A stretch of DNA of 64,000 nucleotides from Sphingobacterium sp. ML3W. GTDB taxonomy: Bacteria > Bacteroidota > Bacteroidia > Sphingobacteriales > Sphingobacteriaceae. Of this stretch, positions 17,821 through 26,075 are shown piece by piece (positions within the stretch are counted from its first letter, which is position 1; each line of letters opens with the position of its first letter). The notes under the pieces are model-generated. The model worked only from the letters and a program-made list of their open reading frames with translations. It did not search any database and had not been told where the DNA came from. Location of the stretch: positions 248,001 to 312,000 of the forward strand of contig NZ_CP107036.1 of assembly GCF_029542085.1 (NCBI RefSeq). Reading direction: 5' to 3'. A program made the position numbers and the translations under genes.

Positions 17821-19426
17821 TCCCTCGCGGCGTGGTTTTCTCAAGCTCGCATTCTTGGGGGCAATCGGCCTGCAGTTTGCTCAGGCCTGTAAGAAAAAGG
17901 TGAACCGTATTTTTTTGCGCCTGACGGGGACAGACCATATTTTGGGGCATCGTCTGCGATTCCAGGATTTCCCCAAATCTACAGCAGTGGTTGAAATACC
18001 CATTCTGATTCTTGGTGGTGGCGTAAGCGGACTATCAGCTGCCTATCGTTTGCAACAAAAGGGAATGAACGATTTTCTGCTTTTGGATATGGAGTCTGAA
18101 GTAGGGGGTAATGCGCGTCATGGCGAGAATGATTATAGCCGTTATCCGTTAGGAGCACATTATCTTCCTATTCCGAATGCTTCCAATAGGGAGCTGCTGC
18201 AGTTTTTGGAGGAATCGAAAATTATCATCGGCTGGACGAATGAAGGTGTTCCATTATTTGATGAGGAACAATTGTCCTTTGCTCCGCAGGAACGACTTTT
18301 TATCCATAACATCTGGCAGGGGGGTATTGTTCCCAGTTATGGGTTATCCCAACAGGAGACGACTGAAATAGATCGTTTTATGACACAGATGGGTCGGTTT
18401 AAGCAATTGAAAGGTAGCGATGGAAAGTACGTCTTTGATATCCCGATGCGCAATGCTTCGCAGTCGGCCGATCTCAAAAGATTAGATGTCCTGACGATGC
18501 GTTCATGGATGGAATCAGAGGGGTATAAGACGGAACCTGTGTTTAGTTATGTGAACTACTGTTGCCGTGACGACTATGGAACGGGTATCGCGGCCACTTC
18601 TGCTTTTGCTGCTATACATTACTTTGCGAGCCGAAAGCACGATTGGTCTGCCTACCAGGATCTGGTGCTCACCTGGCAGGAAGGGAATGGGCGATTGGTC
18701 AGCCATTTGAAGAAATATGCGGATGGTAGGGTATTGAATCAACATCTGGCTTATCAGATACATGTAGGGCAAGATGCTGTGGAAGTGTCCGTCTTCGATG
18801 ATAAAACGAAATTGTCAAAGACCATTAAAACCCAGAAGGTGATCAATTGCTGCCCACAATTTGTCAATCAGTATCTGTTGCCAAACCGTACGGCATTGAC
18901 GAAAAAATTTCATTATGCACCTTGGATCGTAGCGACGATTGTATTGCATCGTTTCCCTTTTGCAGATGGTGCGACACTTTCCTGGGAAAATATTATTTAT
19001 AACGGAAAGGGATTGGGTTATGTGTATGATCAACACCAGAACCTAAATCAGTTGCAAAGCCCTTTTGTGATTACCTATTATCATAGTCTGGGAGATGGGG
19101 ACCTCAATGGAAACCGGAAACAGCTATATCAGTGGACAGACCAGCAATGGAAAGAGTTTATTTTGGAAGATCTAGAGAAGGCGCATTATGGAATAGAAAA
19201 TGAAGTCATTAGTATAGAAGTCTTTCGACACGGACATGGCATGATAAGCCCTGTCAGTGGTTTTCTATCAGACGAAGCGCGTACCGAACTGACAAGACCT
19301 ATTGCTGATAAAGTCTATTTTGCACATTCTGATTTAAGTGGTATATCTATTTTTGAGGAAGCCTTTTATCAGGGAATCACCGTAGCCGATCAGGTTTTCG
19401 CTGACCTTGGTCAAAAAGAAGCATAG
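17795..19426 (+). CDS. Tat-type FAD-dependent amine oxidase-like flavoprotein
   Basis: 543 residues. The N-terminus has a twin-arginine motif SRRGFLK (11-17), a hydrophobic stretch and a Cys in AQAC (Cys32) that could be a lipidation site, so export of a folded flavoprotein is likely. FAD binding is shown by LILGGGVSGLSAAYRL (GGGVSG 74-79) and GGNARHG. The body resembles the protoporphyrinogen oxidase/flavin amine oxidase family. As the last gene of the speD operon, overlapping the aminopropyltransferase by 26 bases, it may oxidise the polyamine product; this is inference. Confidence 0.8.
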   Translation: MMKNGVRFNPSRRGFLKLAFLGAIGLQFAQACKKKVNRIFLRLTGTDHILGHRLRFQDFPKSTAVVEIPILILGGGVSGLSAAYRLQQKGMNDFLLLDMESEVGGNARHGENDYSRYPLGAHYLPIPNASNRELLQFLEESKIIIGWTNEGVPLFDEEQLSFAPQERLFIHNIWQGGIVPSYGLSQQETTEIDRFMTQMGRFKQLKGSDGKYVFDIPMRNASQSADLKRLDVLTMRSWMESEGYKTEPVFSYVNYCCRDDYGTGIAATSAFAAIHYFASRKHDWSAYQDLVLTWQEGNGRLVSHLKKYADGRVLNQHLAYQIHVGQDAVEVSVFDDKTKLSKTIKTQKVINCCPQFVNQYLLPNRTALTKKFHYAPWIVATIVLHRFPFADGATLSWENIIYNGKGLGYVYDQHQNLNQLQSPFVITYYHSLGDGDLNGNRKQLYQWTDQQWKEFILEDLEKAHYGIENEVISIEVFRHGHGMISPVSGFLSDEARTELTRPIADKVYFAHSDLSGISIFEEAFYQGITVADQVFADLGQKEA

Positions 19427-19443
19427 CTGTCGGTCTATGCTTC
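19418..19443. terminator. Hairpin at the end of the polyamine operon
   Basis: Nine-base arms GAAGCATAG (19418-19426, containing the stop codon) and CTATGCTTC (19435-19443). There is no strong T-run. It sits between convergent genes. Confidence 0.5.
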
Positions 19444-19527
19444 CGGATTTCTGTCGGGCTGCTATAGGTATTGCGTAGCCGATATTTTTATAGGTTGCTT
19501 ATTTGTAGTATTATGCAACGAAACTTT

Positions 19528-20430
19528 TTATAGGCTTAATAGTACCTGCCATGCTTTGTCTAATTGCTCCGTATCCAATAATTGCGCAGCGTAAGCATGT
19601 ACTTTTTGTGTTAATTGCGGTGAACCTTGTTGAAAATTCAGCCGGAGGTAGTTTAAATATTTATCCTCTTGGGTGGCTTGCTCTAGAACTGGTAAGGATT
19701 CGACATTAGCCAATAATCCGAGATGGTTTCCGGTAAGTACTTTGGAAAGGCGAATACTTTCGGGCAGCTGATCTACGCCAATACCCAGACTGCGGAGTGG
19801 TTTAGGAACAATAAAGAGATTTTCATTGGTTACACGGCAGTACCAGTCGCCGCCGAGACGAGCGACCAGATCTAGTTCCTCTTGTTTTATCGTATTGTTT
19901 TTGTGCAAGAGTTCTTTGTGCACATGCATATAGAGTACTTCTGCAATAACGAGATTTCCTGCGCCGGGTTCGTCGCTCAGGGCGATCACTTCTCTTACAC
20001 GACATTCCAGTTGAACCGGAGATTCCGAGACCCGCGGTGGGCGAACATGTAATGATGGGATTGGTGTAAACCCAGATTTGTCAAATTCATTTACCTCCTT
20101 GCTGTACTCTGTACTGGCCAGTGACTGTTGCTGTACCATCGCATAGTTTACGATGTTGATGACGACCTCATTGACTTCCTGAATATTGTCCAGTGTATGC
20201 TTGGTACTGCCATCACGCATGCGACGCAAGGGTGAGAATACACATATTGGTGGTTGGTGTGACATCAGGTTGAAGTAGCTGAAAGGACTCAGGTTGACAT
20301 TGCCCGCCACATCGATGGTACTCGCAAAACAGATGGGACGAGGTGCAATGGCATATTTGATTAAATTATCAATGATGGCTTTATCAGCAGAGGACTCAAA
20401 AGTGACTGTATCGAAAGAAGAAGAATTCAT
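19528..20430 (-). CDS. Flavin reductase-like (FMN-binding split barrel) protein
   Basis: 300 residues. Residues 15-190 form the flavin reductase-like domain: IAPRPICFASTIDVAGNVNLSPFSYFN (shown in part) and PPICVFSP, followed by KHTLDNIQE. The last 100 residues are helical. Proteins of this type bind FMN and often work with aromatic-degrading oxygenases or as oxidoreductases. It lies 13 bases downstream of the FAH-family gene on the same strand, so both form one operon opposite hmgA. Confidence 0.8.
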   Translation of the reverse strand: MNSSSFDTVTFESSADKAIIDNLIKYAIAPRPICFASTIDVAGNVNLSPFSYFNLMSHQPPICVFSPLRRMRDGSTKHTLDNIQEVNEVVINIVNYAMVQQQSLASTEYSKEVNEFDKSGFTPIPSLHVRPPRVSESPVQLECRVREVIALSDEPGAGNLVIAEVLYMHVHKELLHKNNTIKQEELDLVARLGGDWYCRVTNENLFIVPKPLRSLGIGVDQLPESIRLSKVLTGNHLGLLANVESLPVLEQATQEDKYLNYLRLNFQQGSPQLTQKVHAYAAQLLDTEQLDKAWQVLLSL

Positions 20431-20443
20431 TTTTTGAATAGAT

Positions 20444-21418
20444 TTATTGTTGGTATAATACTACGGAATTGGAAAGTTTGCCCAAGCCAGTTATTTCTAG
20501 CTCGACCTGATCGCCTACCTGTAGCCATTGATCCTGATGAGCGGGATTCTCCATGCGCCCAGTGCCGTTGAGTTCTAAAAAACATCCCGTTCCAACTGTT
20601 CCCGAACCGATCACATCACCCGGAAAGAGACGTACACCATAGGAAACGCGCTCGATAATTTCGGCAAATGTCCAGTGCATCGTAGCAAAATTACCGGAAG
20701 AAACCTGTTGACCATTCACTCGGCATGACATCTCGAGATTATATCGGTCACCAATATGATCTCCTGAAGAATTAATTTTATAAGGTTCCAATTCGTCCTT
20801 GGTGACTAACCATGGACCAATTGCCGTAGCAAAATCCTTTCCTTTGGCGGGCCCCAAGCTTAATTTCATCTCGTCCATCTGGAGTTTTCGTGCGCTAAAA
20901 TCATTCATGATCATGTATCCGGCAATATATTTATCAGCCTCTGAGGCAGGGATATTTATACCTGTTTTATTGATTACGATGGCCACTTCAAGTTCAAAAT
21001 CCAGTTGCTCAAGATGCAGTGGCATACATTGTATCGGGCCGGGACCTTGTATGGCCTGATGATTGGAGAAGTAAAAAACGGGAAATTCATCGAATTCCGG
21101 AATCATATCCAGTCCGCGGTTTCTTCTTGACGTCGCTACGTGCTGCCGAAAAGCATAGGCATCACGCACTGATGTCGGATGAGGTATCGGTGCAACAAGC
21201 TGACTATCTTGCAATAACTGGTAAGGTCTGGACATACGTCCCTCCAGCAATGCACTGTGATAATACACTAAATCGTTTATGGCTTCATCTCCACGGATCA
21301 AAAAATCAGCCATATCGGTCGGAAGGGAAAGGGCTATCTCCGAGCAGGTGTATACCCGGTCATTGATTATAATGCCTAATTCATGTTGGCCATTTTTCGT
21401 GCACGTAACAATTCTCAT
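20444..21418 (-). CDS. Fumarylacetoacetate hydrolase family protein
   Basis: 324 residues with the FAH fold: FELEVAIVINKTG with metal-binding acidic residues, YMIMNDFSARKLQMDEM, GPAKGKDFATAIGPWLVT, and the end-piece FPGDVIGSGTVGTGC. The expected role is cleavage of fumarylacetoacetate (or an equivalent) to fumarate and acetoacetate, the last step of tyrosine degradation. Its location, divergent from hmgA and hpd, supports that. A TATATTTG box on the minus strand (21460-21467) could be its -7 element. No maleylacetoacetate isomerase is in the window. Confidence 0.88.
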   Translation of the reverse strand: MRIVTCTKNGQHELGIIINDRVYTCSEIALSLPTDMADFLIRGDEAINDLVYYHSALLEGRMSRPYQLLQDSQLVAPIPHPTSVRDAYAFRQHVATSRRNRGLDMIPEFDEFPVFYFSNHQAIQGPGPIQCMPLHLEQLDFELEVAIVINKTGINIPASEADKYIAGYMIMNDFSARKLQMDEMKLSLGPAKGKDFATAIGPWLVTKDELEPYKINSSGDHIGDRYNLEMSCRVNGQQVSSGNFATMHWTFAEIIERVSYGVRLFPGDVIGSGTVGTGCFLELNGTGRMENPAHQDQWLQVGDQVELEITGLGKLSNSVVLYQQ

Positions 21419-21552
21419 ATCGGAATATTCTATTGGTTATTCAATCTTTGAATGCGACACAAATATATCGTATAAGTTTTGAAAAAAATATTTCTTCGCT
21501 TGAAAACAGAAAAATATTCTTACCTTTATTATAACATTATAAACTAGTAAAA

Positions 21553-21648
21553 ATGATCAATCGTGGAATACATCGCTTTGCGTCATCCATACCCTATATT
21601 GCTTTTAATAGAGCAATTATAGCTGATATCATTTTTGCCCAATACTAA
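21553..21648 (+). CDS. Possible 31-codon upstream ORF before hmgA
   Basis: ATG at 21553 to TAA at 21646-21648. It contains two Tyr codons (the last sense codon is Tyr) and three Phe codons. It follows a plausible promoter (TTG at 21500-21502, 18 bases, TACCTTTA at 21521-21528) and precedes the palindrome at 21663. It could be a regulatory leader for the tyrosine-degradation operon or simply a chance ORF. No clear terminator follows. Confidence 0.25.
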   Translation: MINRGIHRFASSIPYIAFNRAIIADIIFAQY

Positions 21649-21662
21649 TCCCCTCGAATTTT

Positions 21663-21685
21663 TTGCCAATCGATGCTATTGGCAA
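21663..21685. promoter_or_regulatory. Palindrome upstream of hmgA (candidate operator)
   Basis: Perfect eight-base arms TTGCCAAT (21663-21670) and ATTGGCAA (21678-21685) around seven bases, 47 bases before the hmgA start. A similar half-site, TTGCCCAATA, lies about 30 bases upstream. The symmetry fits a dimeric repressor or activator site; a hairpin role in RNA is also possible. Confidence 0.45.
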
Positions 21686-21731
21686 CGTTGATATTCATTT
21701 ATTTTTTATAACCGTTTTAAATCGTAGAATT

Positions 21732-22889
21732 ATGCCATTTTATGTTAAACAAGGGCAAATTCCAACACAGCGACATACTGTCTTTAGAAAGCCCGATCAT
21801 ACGCTCTATGCTGAAGAATTGGTTTCTACCCATGGCTTTTCCAGTCTTTATTCGCTCGTGTATCATTGCCACCCGCCTACGTTGGTCAAACAGATCCGTG
21901 AACCCTATGATGTTACTCCAAAGATTGCCTGTGAAAAACATCTTAAACATACCAGTTTAAAAGGATTTCAGGTTAAGGCCAAAGATGATTATCTGGAAAG
22001 CCGCACACCTGTTCTGGTCAACCAGGATCTACACATTTCGCTGGCTGCCCCCCGTCAGTCCATGACGGATTATTTTTATAAAAATAGCCAGGCCGATGAG
22101 ATTATTTTCGTGCACCATGGAACAGGGAAACTCAAGACAGGATACGGAAATATTTCTTTTCAGTATGGTGATTATCTGGTTGTCCCAAGGGGTACAATTT
22201 ACCAGATGGAATTTGATCAGACTGACAACCGATTATTTATTGTTGAATCGTTTTCCCCGGTACGTACGCCAAAGCGGTATCGGAATGAATTTGGTCAGCT
22301 GATGGAGCATGCTCCCTTTTTTGAACGGGATATCCGTGTACCACAGGATCTGGAAACTTTTGACCAGCTTGGTGATTTTGAGGTGAAAATCAAGAAACAG
22401 GGATTGATTTATCCTTACATCTATGGAAGCCACCCTTTTGATTTTATTGGTTGGGATGGCTATCATTTCCCTTGGGCATTTTCCATTCATGACTTTATGC
22501 CAATTACCGGGAAATTGCATCAGCCACCACCTGTTCATCAGACTTTTGAGACCGATACCTTTGTGTTGTGTAGTTTTTGTCCACGTCTGTATGACTATCA
22601 TCCAAAAGCTGTACCTGCGCCTTATAACCACAGCAATGTAGACTCGGATGAAGTGCTGTATTACGTGGATGGTGATTTTATGAGCCGGAAATCGGTTGAA
22701 AAAGGACAGATTACATTACACCCGGGCGGTATTCCGCATGGACCACACCCCGGTACGGTCGAAAAAAGTATTGGACAAGTTAAAACCGAGGAACTAGCGG
22801 TCATGATCGATCCTTTCCGTCCCCTGATGCTGACCGAAGAAGCGTTAAAAATTGAAGATCCCGATTACTTTAAATCCTGGATGAGTTAA
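21732..22889 (+). CDS. hmgA: Homogentisate 1,2-dioxygenase
   Basis: 385 residues from the ATG at 21732 (MPFYVKQGQIPTQRHTVFRK). The frame opens at 21663, but those extra residues overlap the palindrome and are not family-like. Cupin-fold features include DEIIFVHHGTGKLKTGYG, YGDYLVVPRGTIYQME and the C-terminal metal region around HPGGIPHGPHPG. It opens the ring of homogentisate to maleylacetoacetate with iron and oxygen. The protein is shorter than the human enzyme but similar to Bacteroidota homologues. hpd follows 29 bases later. Confidence 0.93.
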   Translation: MPFYVKQGQIPTQRHTVFRKPDHTLYAEELVSTHGFSSLYSLVYHCHPPTLVKQIREPYDVTPKIACEKHLKHTSLKGFQVKAKDDYLESRTPVLVNQDLHISLAAPRQSMTDYFYKNSQADEIIFVHHGTGKLKTGYGNISFQYGDYLVVPRGTIYQMEFDQTDNRLFIVESFSPVRTPKRYRNEFGQLMEHAPFFERDIRVPQDLETFDQLGDFEVKIKKQGLIYPYIYGSHPFDFIGWDGYHFPWAFSIHDFMPITGKLHQPPPVHQTFETDTFVLCSFCPRLYDYHPKAVPAPYNHSNVDSDEVLYYVDGDFMSRKSVEKGQITLHPGGIPHGPHPGTVEKSIGQVKTEELAVMIDPFRPLMLTEEALKIEDPDYFKSWMS

Positions 22890-22918
22890 ATTAAATACGA
22901 ATAACCTTTATATAAATT

Positions 22919-24046
22919 ATGGCAAATACATTTGCAGAGAAGATTGCCCAAGCGCAAGATTTTCTACCTATTAATGGAACCGATTACATTGAATTTTATG
23001 TGGGGAATGCGAAGCAGGCCGCACATTATTACAAAACTGCCTTTGGTTTTCAGTCGGAGGCTTATGCAGGGCCAGAGACCGGTATTAGAGACCGTGCATC
23101 TTATGTCTTAAAGCAAGATAAAATACGGCTGGTACTGACCACAGCCCTTAAATCAGACCATCCTATTGCTGAGCATGTTAAAAAACATGGCGACGGTGTT
23201 AAAATATTGGCTTTATGGGTTGATGATGCCCGCAAATCATTTGAGGAGACGACCAAAAGGGGAGCAAAGGTTTATCAAGAACCGCAACTTCTCAAAGATG
23301 AACAAGGGGAGGTCTGGATTGCAGGGATATACACTTATGGAGAAACGGTGCACCTTTTTGTGGAGCGAAAGAACTACAATGGTTTATTTATGCCCGGATA
23401 TGAAAAATGGGAAAGCGACTATAATCCAGCAGAGACCGGTTTGCTCTATGTAGATCATTGCGTAGGCAATGTAGGCTGGAATAAAATGAATGAAACAGTT
23501 CAATGGTATCAGGATGTGATGGGTTTTGTCAACATCCTGTCCTTTGATGATAAGCAGATCAATACCGAATATTCGGCATTGATGAGTAAGGTGATGAGTA
23601 ATGGCAATGGCTATGTAAAATTTCCGATCAATGAACCGGCTGAGGGAAAAAAGAAATCTCAAATTGAGGAATATCTTGAATTCTATGAGGGCGAAGGTGT
23701 ACAGCATGCGGCATTGGCAACAAAGGATATTGTAAGTACGGTGCGGGAACTTAAATCCAGAGGGGTTGAATTTCTAGGAGCTCCTCCCGAAGCATATTAT
23801 GATATGCTACCAGAAAGGGTTGGAGCAATAGATGAGGAAATCCGGATTATCCAAGAACTGGGTATTTTGGTGGATCGTGACGAAGAGGGGTATCTTCTAC
23901 AGATTTTTACCAAACCTGTAGAAGATAGACCTACCTTATTCTATGAGATTATTCAGCGAAAAGGTGCACAGAGTTTTGGCGCCGGCAATTTTAAGGCGCT
24001 TTTTGAAGCAATCGAACGTGAACAGGAACGCAGAGGTAATCTATAA
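22919..24046 (+). CDS. hpd: 4-hydroxyphenylpyruvate dioxygenase
   Basis: 375 residues with two glyoxalase-like halves. The iron ligands are recognisable: His180 (YVDHCVGNV), His263 (VQHAALAT) and Glu343 (LFYEIIQR), with the typical C-terminal GAGNFKALFEAIEREQ. It converts 4-hydroxyphenylpyruvate to homogentisate. It is the middle gene of the hmgA-hpd-dehydrogenase operon; the next gene begins four bases past its stop. Confidence 0.95.
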   Translation: MANTFAEKIAQAQDFLPINGTDYIEFYVGNAKQAAHYYKTAFGFQSEAYAGPETGIRDRASYVLKQDKIRLVLTTALKSDHPIAEHVKKHGDGVKILALWVDDARKSFEETTKRGAKVYQEPQLLKDEQGEVWIAGIYTYGETVHLFVERKNYNGLFMPGYEKWESDYNPAETGLLYVDHCVGNVGWNKMNETVQWYQDVMGFVNILSFDDKQINTEYSALMSKVMSNGNGYVKFPINEPAEGKKKSQIEEYLEFYEGEGVQHAALATKDIVSTVRELKSRGVEFLGAPPEAYYDMLPERVGAIDEEIRIIQELGILVDRDEEGYLLQIFTKPVEDRPTLFYEIIQRKGAQSFGAGNFKALFEAIEREQERRGNL

Positions 24047-24050
24047 GGAT

Positions 24051-25286
24051 ATGTTGGGTATGAAAGAATTATTGCGCGCATTTGAGCACAGAAGTCCAGA
24101 AATAGTATTTGAGTGGAAAGACAGTGAAACTGATGCCAAAGGATGGATTGTTATCAATTCGTTGCGGGGCGGTGCAGCGGGTGGAGGCACACGGATGCGT
24201 GCAGGCCTGGATCGGCATGAAGTAGAGTCCCTTGCCAAAACAATGGAAGTAAAGTTCACGGTTTCAGGCCCCGCTATTGGTGGTGCCAAATCTGGTATTG
24301 ACTTTGATCCACATGACCCACGCAAAAATGAGGTTTTAGACCGTTGGTTTAAAGTGGTAACGCCGCTATTAAAAAATTACTATGGGACAGGAGGGGATCT
24401 TAATATCGATGAAATCCATGATGTCATTCCATTGACCGAAGAATATGGTCTATGGCATCCGCAGGAAGGCATCTTGAATGGACATTTTAAGGTAAATGAG
24501 AGCAACCGTATCCACCAAATAGGACAGTTGCGCTATGGAGTGTCCAAAGTGTTGGAAGATAATACCTACAGTCCGGATTTAAAGCGTAAATATAAGGTTG
24601 CAGATATGATAACAGGCTATGGGGTCGCCGAATCCATCCGTCATTATTATCATCTTTTTGGAAGCGACTGTATAGGAAAACGTGCAGTCATCCAAGGATG
24701 GGGGAATGTCGCAGCCGCAGCGGCTTTCTACCTCTCTAAGCTGGGGGTGAAAATTGTTGGAATTATTGATCGGGCTGGTGGTTTGATCAATCGTGAAGGT
24801 TTTAGCGAAGCAGAAATTACACAATTATTCCTGGATCGAAAGGGAAATGAGCTCAATTCACCGGATTTGATGTCATTTGAGCAGATTCAGAAGGAAATAT
24901 GGAGGCTGAGGACGGATATCTTTGTCCCGGCAGCTGCATCACGTTTGGTTTCAAAAGATCAGATCCAACAGCTCATGGAAAACGGGCTTGAAGTCATTGC
25001 TTCTGGCGCAAATGTACCTTTTGCTGATCAGGAAATATTCTATGGTCCAGTGATGGAGTTTGCTGATCAGCATGTTGCGGTGATACCTGATTTTATCGCT
25101 AATTGTGGTATGGCAAGGGTATTTGCTTATCTAATGCAGCGAAATATAGAAATGAGTGATGATGCGATCTTTTCTGACGTTTCAAAGGTGATTTTTGAGG
25201 CTTTGAAAAAAATAAGGGATTCTTCCGCAGATCGTACACAGATATCTTCGAGAGCGTATGAAATCGCATTGAAACAATTGGTCTGA
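24051..25286 (+). CDS. Glu/Leu/Phe/Val dehydrogenase family protein
   Basis: About 411 residues from the ATG at 24051; ATG 24060 (MKELLRAFEHRSPEIVFEW) is equally possible. An upstream frame at 23943 lies wholly inside hpd and is rejected. Substrate-binding GGAAGGGTRMR and the catalytic Lys region AIGGAKSGIDFDPHDPRK are present. The NAD(P) site is GWGNVAAAAAFYLSKLGVKIVGI. The family oxidatively deaminates amino acids to 2-oxo acids. In the same operon as hpd, the likely substrate is tyrosine or phenylalanine, giving 4-hydroxyphenylpyruvate or phenylpyruvate. This is inference from context. Confidence 0.85.
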   Translation: MLGMKELLRAFEHRSPEIVFEWKDSETDAKGWIVINSLRGGAAGGGTRMRAGLDRHEVESLAKTMEVKFTVSGPAIGGAKSGIDFDPHDPRKNEVLDRWFKVVTPLLKNYYGTGGDLNIDEIHDVIPLTEEYGLWHPQEGILNGHFKVNESNRIHQIGQLRYGVSKVLEDNTYSPDLKRKYKVADMITGYGVAESIRHYYHLFGSDCIGKRAVIQGWGNVAAAAAFYLSKLGVKIVGIIDRAGGLINREGFSEAEITQLFLDRKGNELNSPDLMSFEQIQKEIWRLRTDIFVPAAASRLVSKDQIQQLMENGLEVIASGANVPFADQEIFYGPVMEFADQHVAVIPDFIANCGMARVFAYLMQRNIEMSDDAIFSDVSKVIFEALKKIRDSSADRTQISSRAYEIALKQLV

Positions 25287-25311
25287 TTCTTTTACGGGAG
25301 TCGTTAAACGA

Positions 25312-25375
25312 AAAACACTTGAAGCGGGGAACTTCAAGTGTTTTAACTAACCAATTATTAACCTAAATTTATGAA
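25312..25375 (+). repeat. Structured RNA-like repeat, copy 1 (also terminates the hmgA operon)
   Basis: A 13-bp stem (AAAACACTTGAAG / CTTCAAGTGTTTT, 25312-25324 and 25332-25344) closes the loop CGGGGAA. A conserved single-stranded block containing ATTATTAACCTAAATT follows, then TATGAA. The ATG opens only a three-codon ORF. It is the first of three tandem copies; stems differ between copies but keep pairing. It also acts as a plausible terminator 25 bases after the dehydrogenase stop. Confidence 0.8.
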
Positions 25376-25603
25376 TGCTTAAAACAGTACAATACCTGTG
25401 CCAAAACTTATTTACCTAAGATGAATAAATTGTCATTTTTTTGTTAACTTATAATTTCGCTCTTATTTTGGATAAATCGCTGAAGTCGTTAATTCTAAAA
25501 AGCTAATGCTCGATTGAATCCATCCTGGGTGGTGGATGTGTTAAAGGATGCAGATATACCAAGGGTTATTACCGTTTTATTTTTATAAACTGTTGATAAA
25601 CAG

Positions 25604-25665
25604 AAACTCCTGAAGCGGGGAGCAACAGGAGTTTTCCTAACCAATTATTAACCTAAATTTATGAA
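25604..25665 (+). repeat. Structured RNA-like repeat, copy 2
   Basis: Stem AAACTCCTG / CAGGAGTTT (25604-25612 and 25626-25634), inner GC pairs and loop GGGGA, then the same conserved block and ATGAA. The ATG opens a seven-codon ORF. A candidate promoter lies upstream: TTTG at 25440-25443, 20 bases, TATTTTG at 25464-25470. Confidence 0.8.
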
Positions 25666-25804
25666 AAGTACAAGTATAACGTGATGAGAATATAAAATGT
25701 TTCAACTATATTCACTTTTTTAGATTTTTTAACATTTTTTAGTATTTCTATATTGATTTTCAGTAAAATATTCTAATATTTATATTCTTTTCGTATTAGA
25801 AAAT

Positions 25805-25872
25805 AAAAAACCTGTTAGCGGGGACTAACAGGTTTTTTATAAACTAACTAATTATTAACCTAAATTTATGAA
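25805..25872 (+). repeat. Structured RNA-like repeat, copy 3
   Basis: A 14-bp stem (AAAAAACCTGTTAG / CTAACAGGTTTTTT, 25805-25818 and 25825-25838) with loop CGGGGA. The conserved block and ATGAA follow, and the ATG opens an eight-codon ORF. Its stem sequence is different from copies 1 and 2 yet perfectly paired. Confidence 0.8.
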
Positions 25873-26075
25873 ACTAGTAAACAACTTTCAATAAGAATGC
25901 CAGGGCATAAACCAATCAGTCGGTTTAACGATTTTTAACGCTTTCTATGGCTAACACGTCGGTACTTCCTTGTACCGAGGCTTTAGTATTTTATTTTTCA
26001 AACCTTTTATCGCTTGTAAGCGTTTACTTATTCAGAGTAAGCAAATAATCATTAAAACTGTTTAATATAAAATAC
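25873..26075. other. Spacer after repeat copy 3 with several small palindromes
   Basis: No gene. Short inverted repeats are visible: CGGTAC/GTACCG (25960-25977), CGCTT-GT-AAGCG (26011-26022), and TTACT/AGTAA just after. They may be weak hairpins in the leader of the downstream operon. The promoter of that operon should be here, but I cannot name it. Confidence 0.4.

Noticed and set aside
21019-21366. 115-residue ORF on the plus strand
   Set aside because: Antisense shadow of the FAH-family gene.
22233-22631. 132-residue ORF on the minus strand
   Set aside because: Antisense shadow of hmgA.
23943-24050. 36-residue N-terminal extension of the amino acid dehydrogenase
   Set aside because: It lies entirely inside hpd in another frame and is unlike the family's start.
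25312-25872. CRISPR array
   Set aside because: Only three copies, about 200-290 bases apart, with stems that differ in sequence; no cas genes and no regular short spacers.
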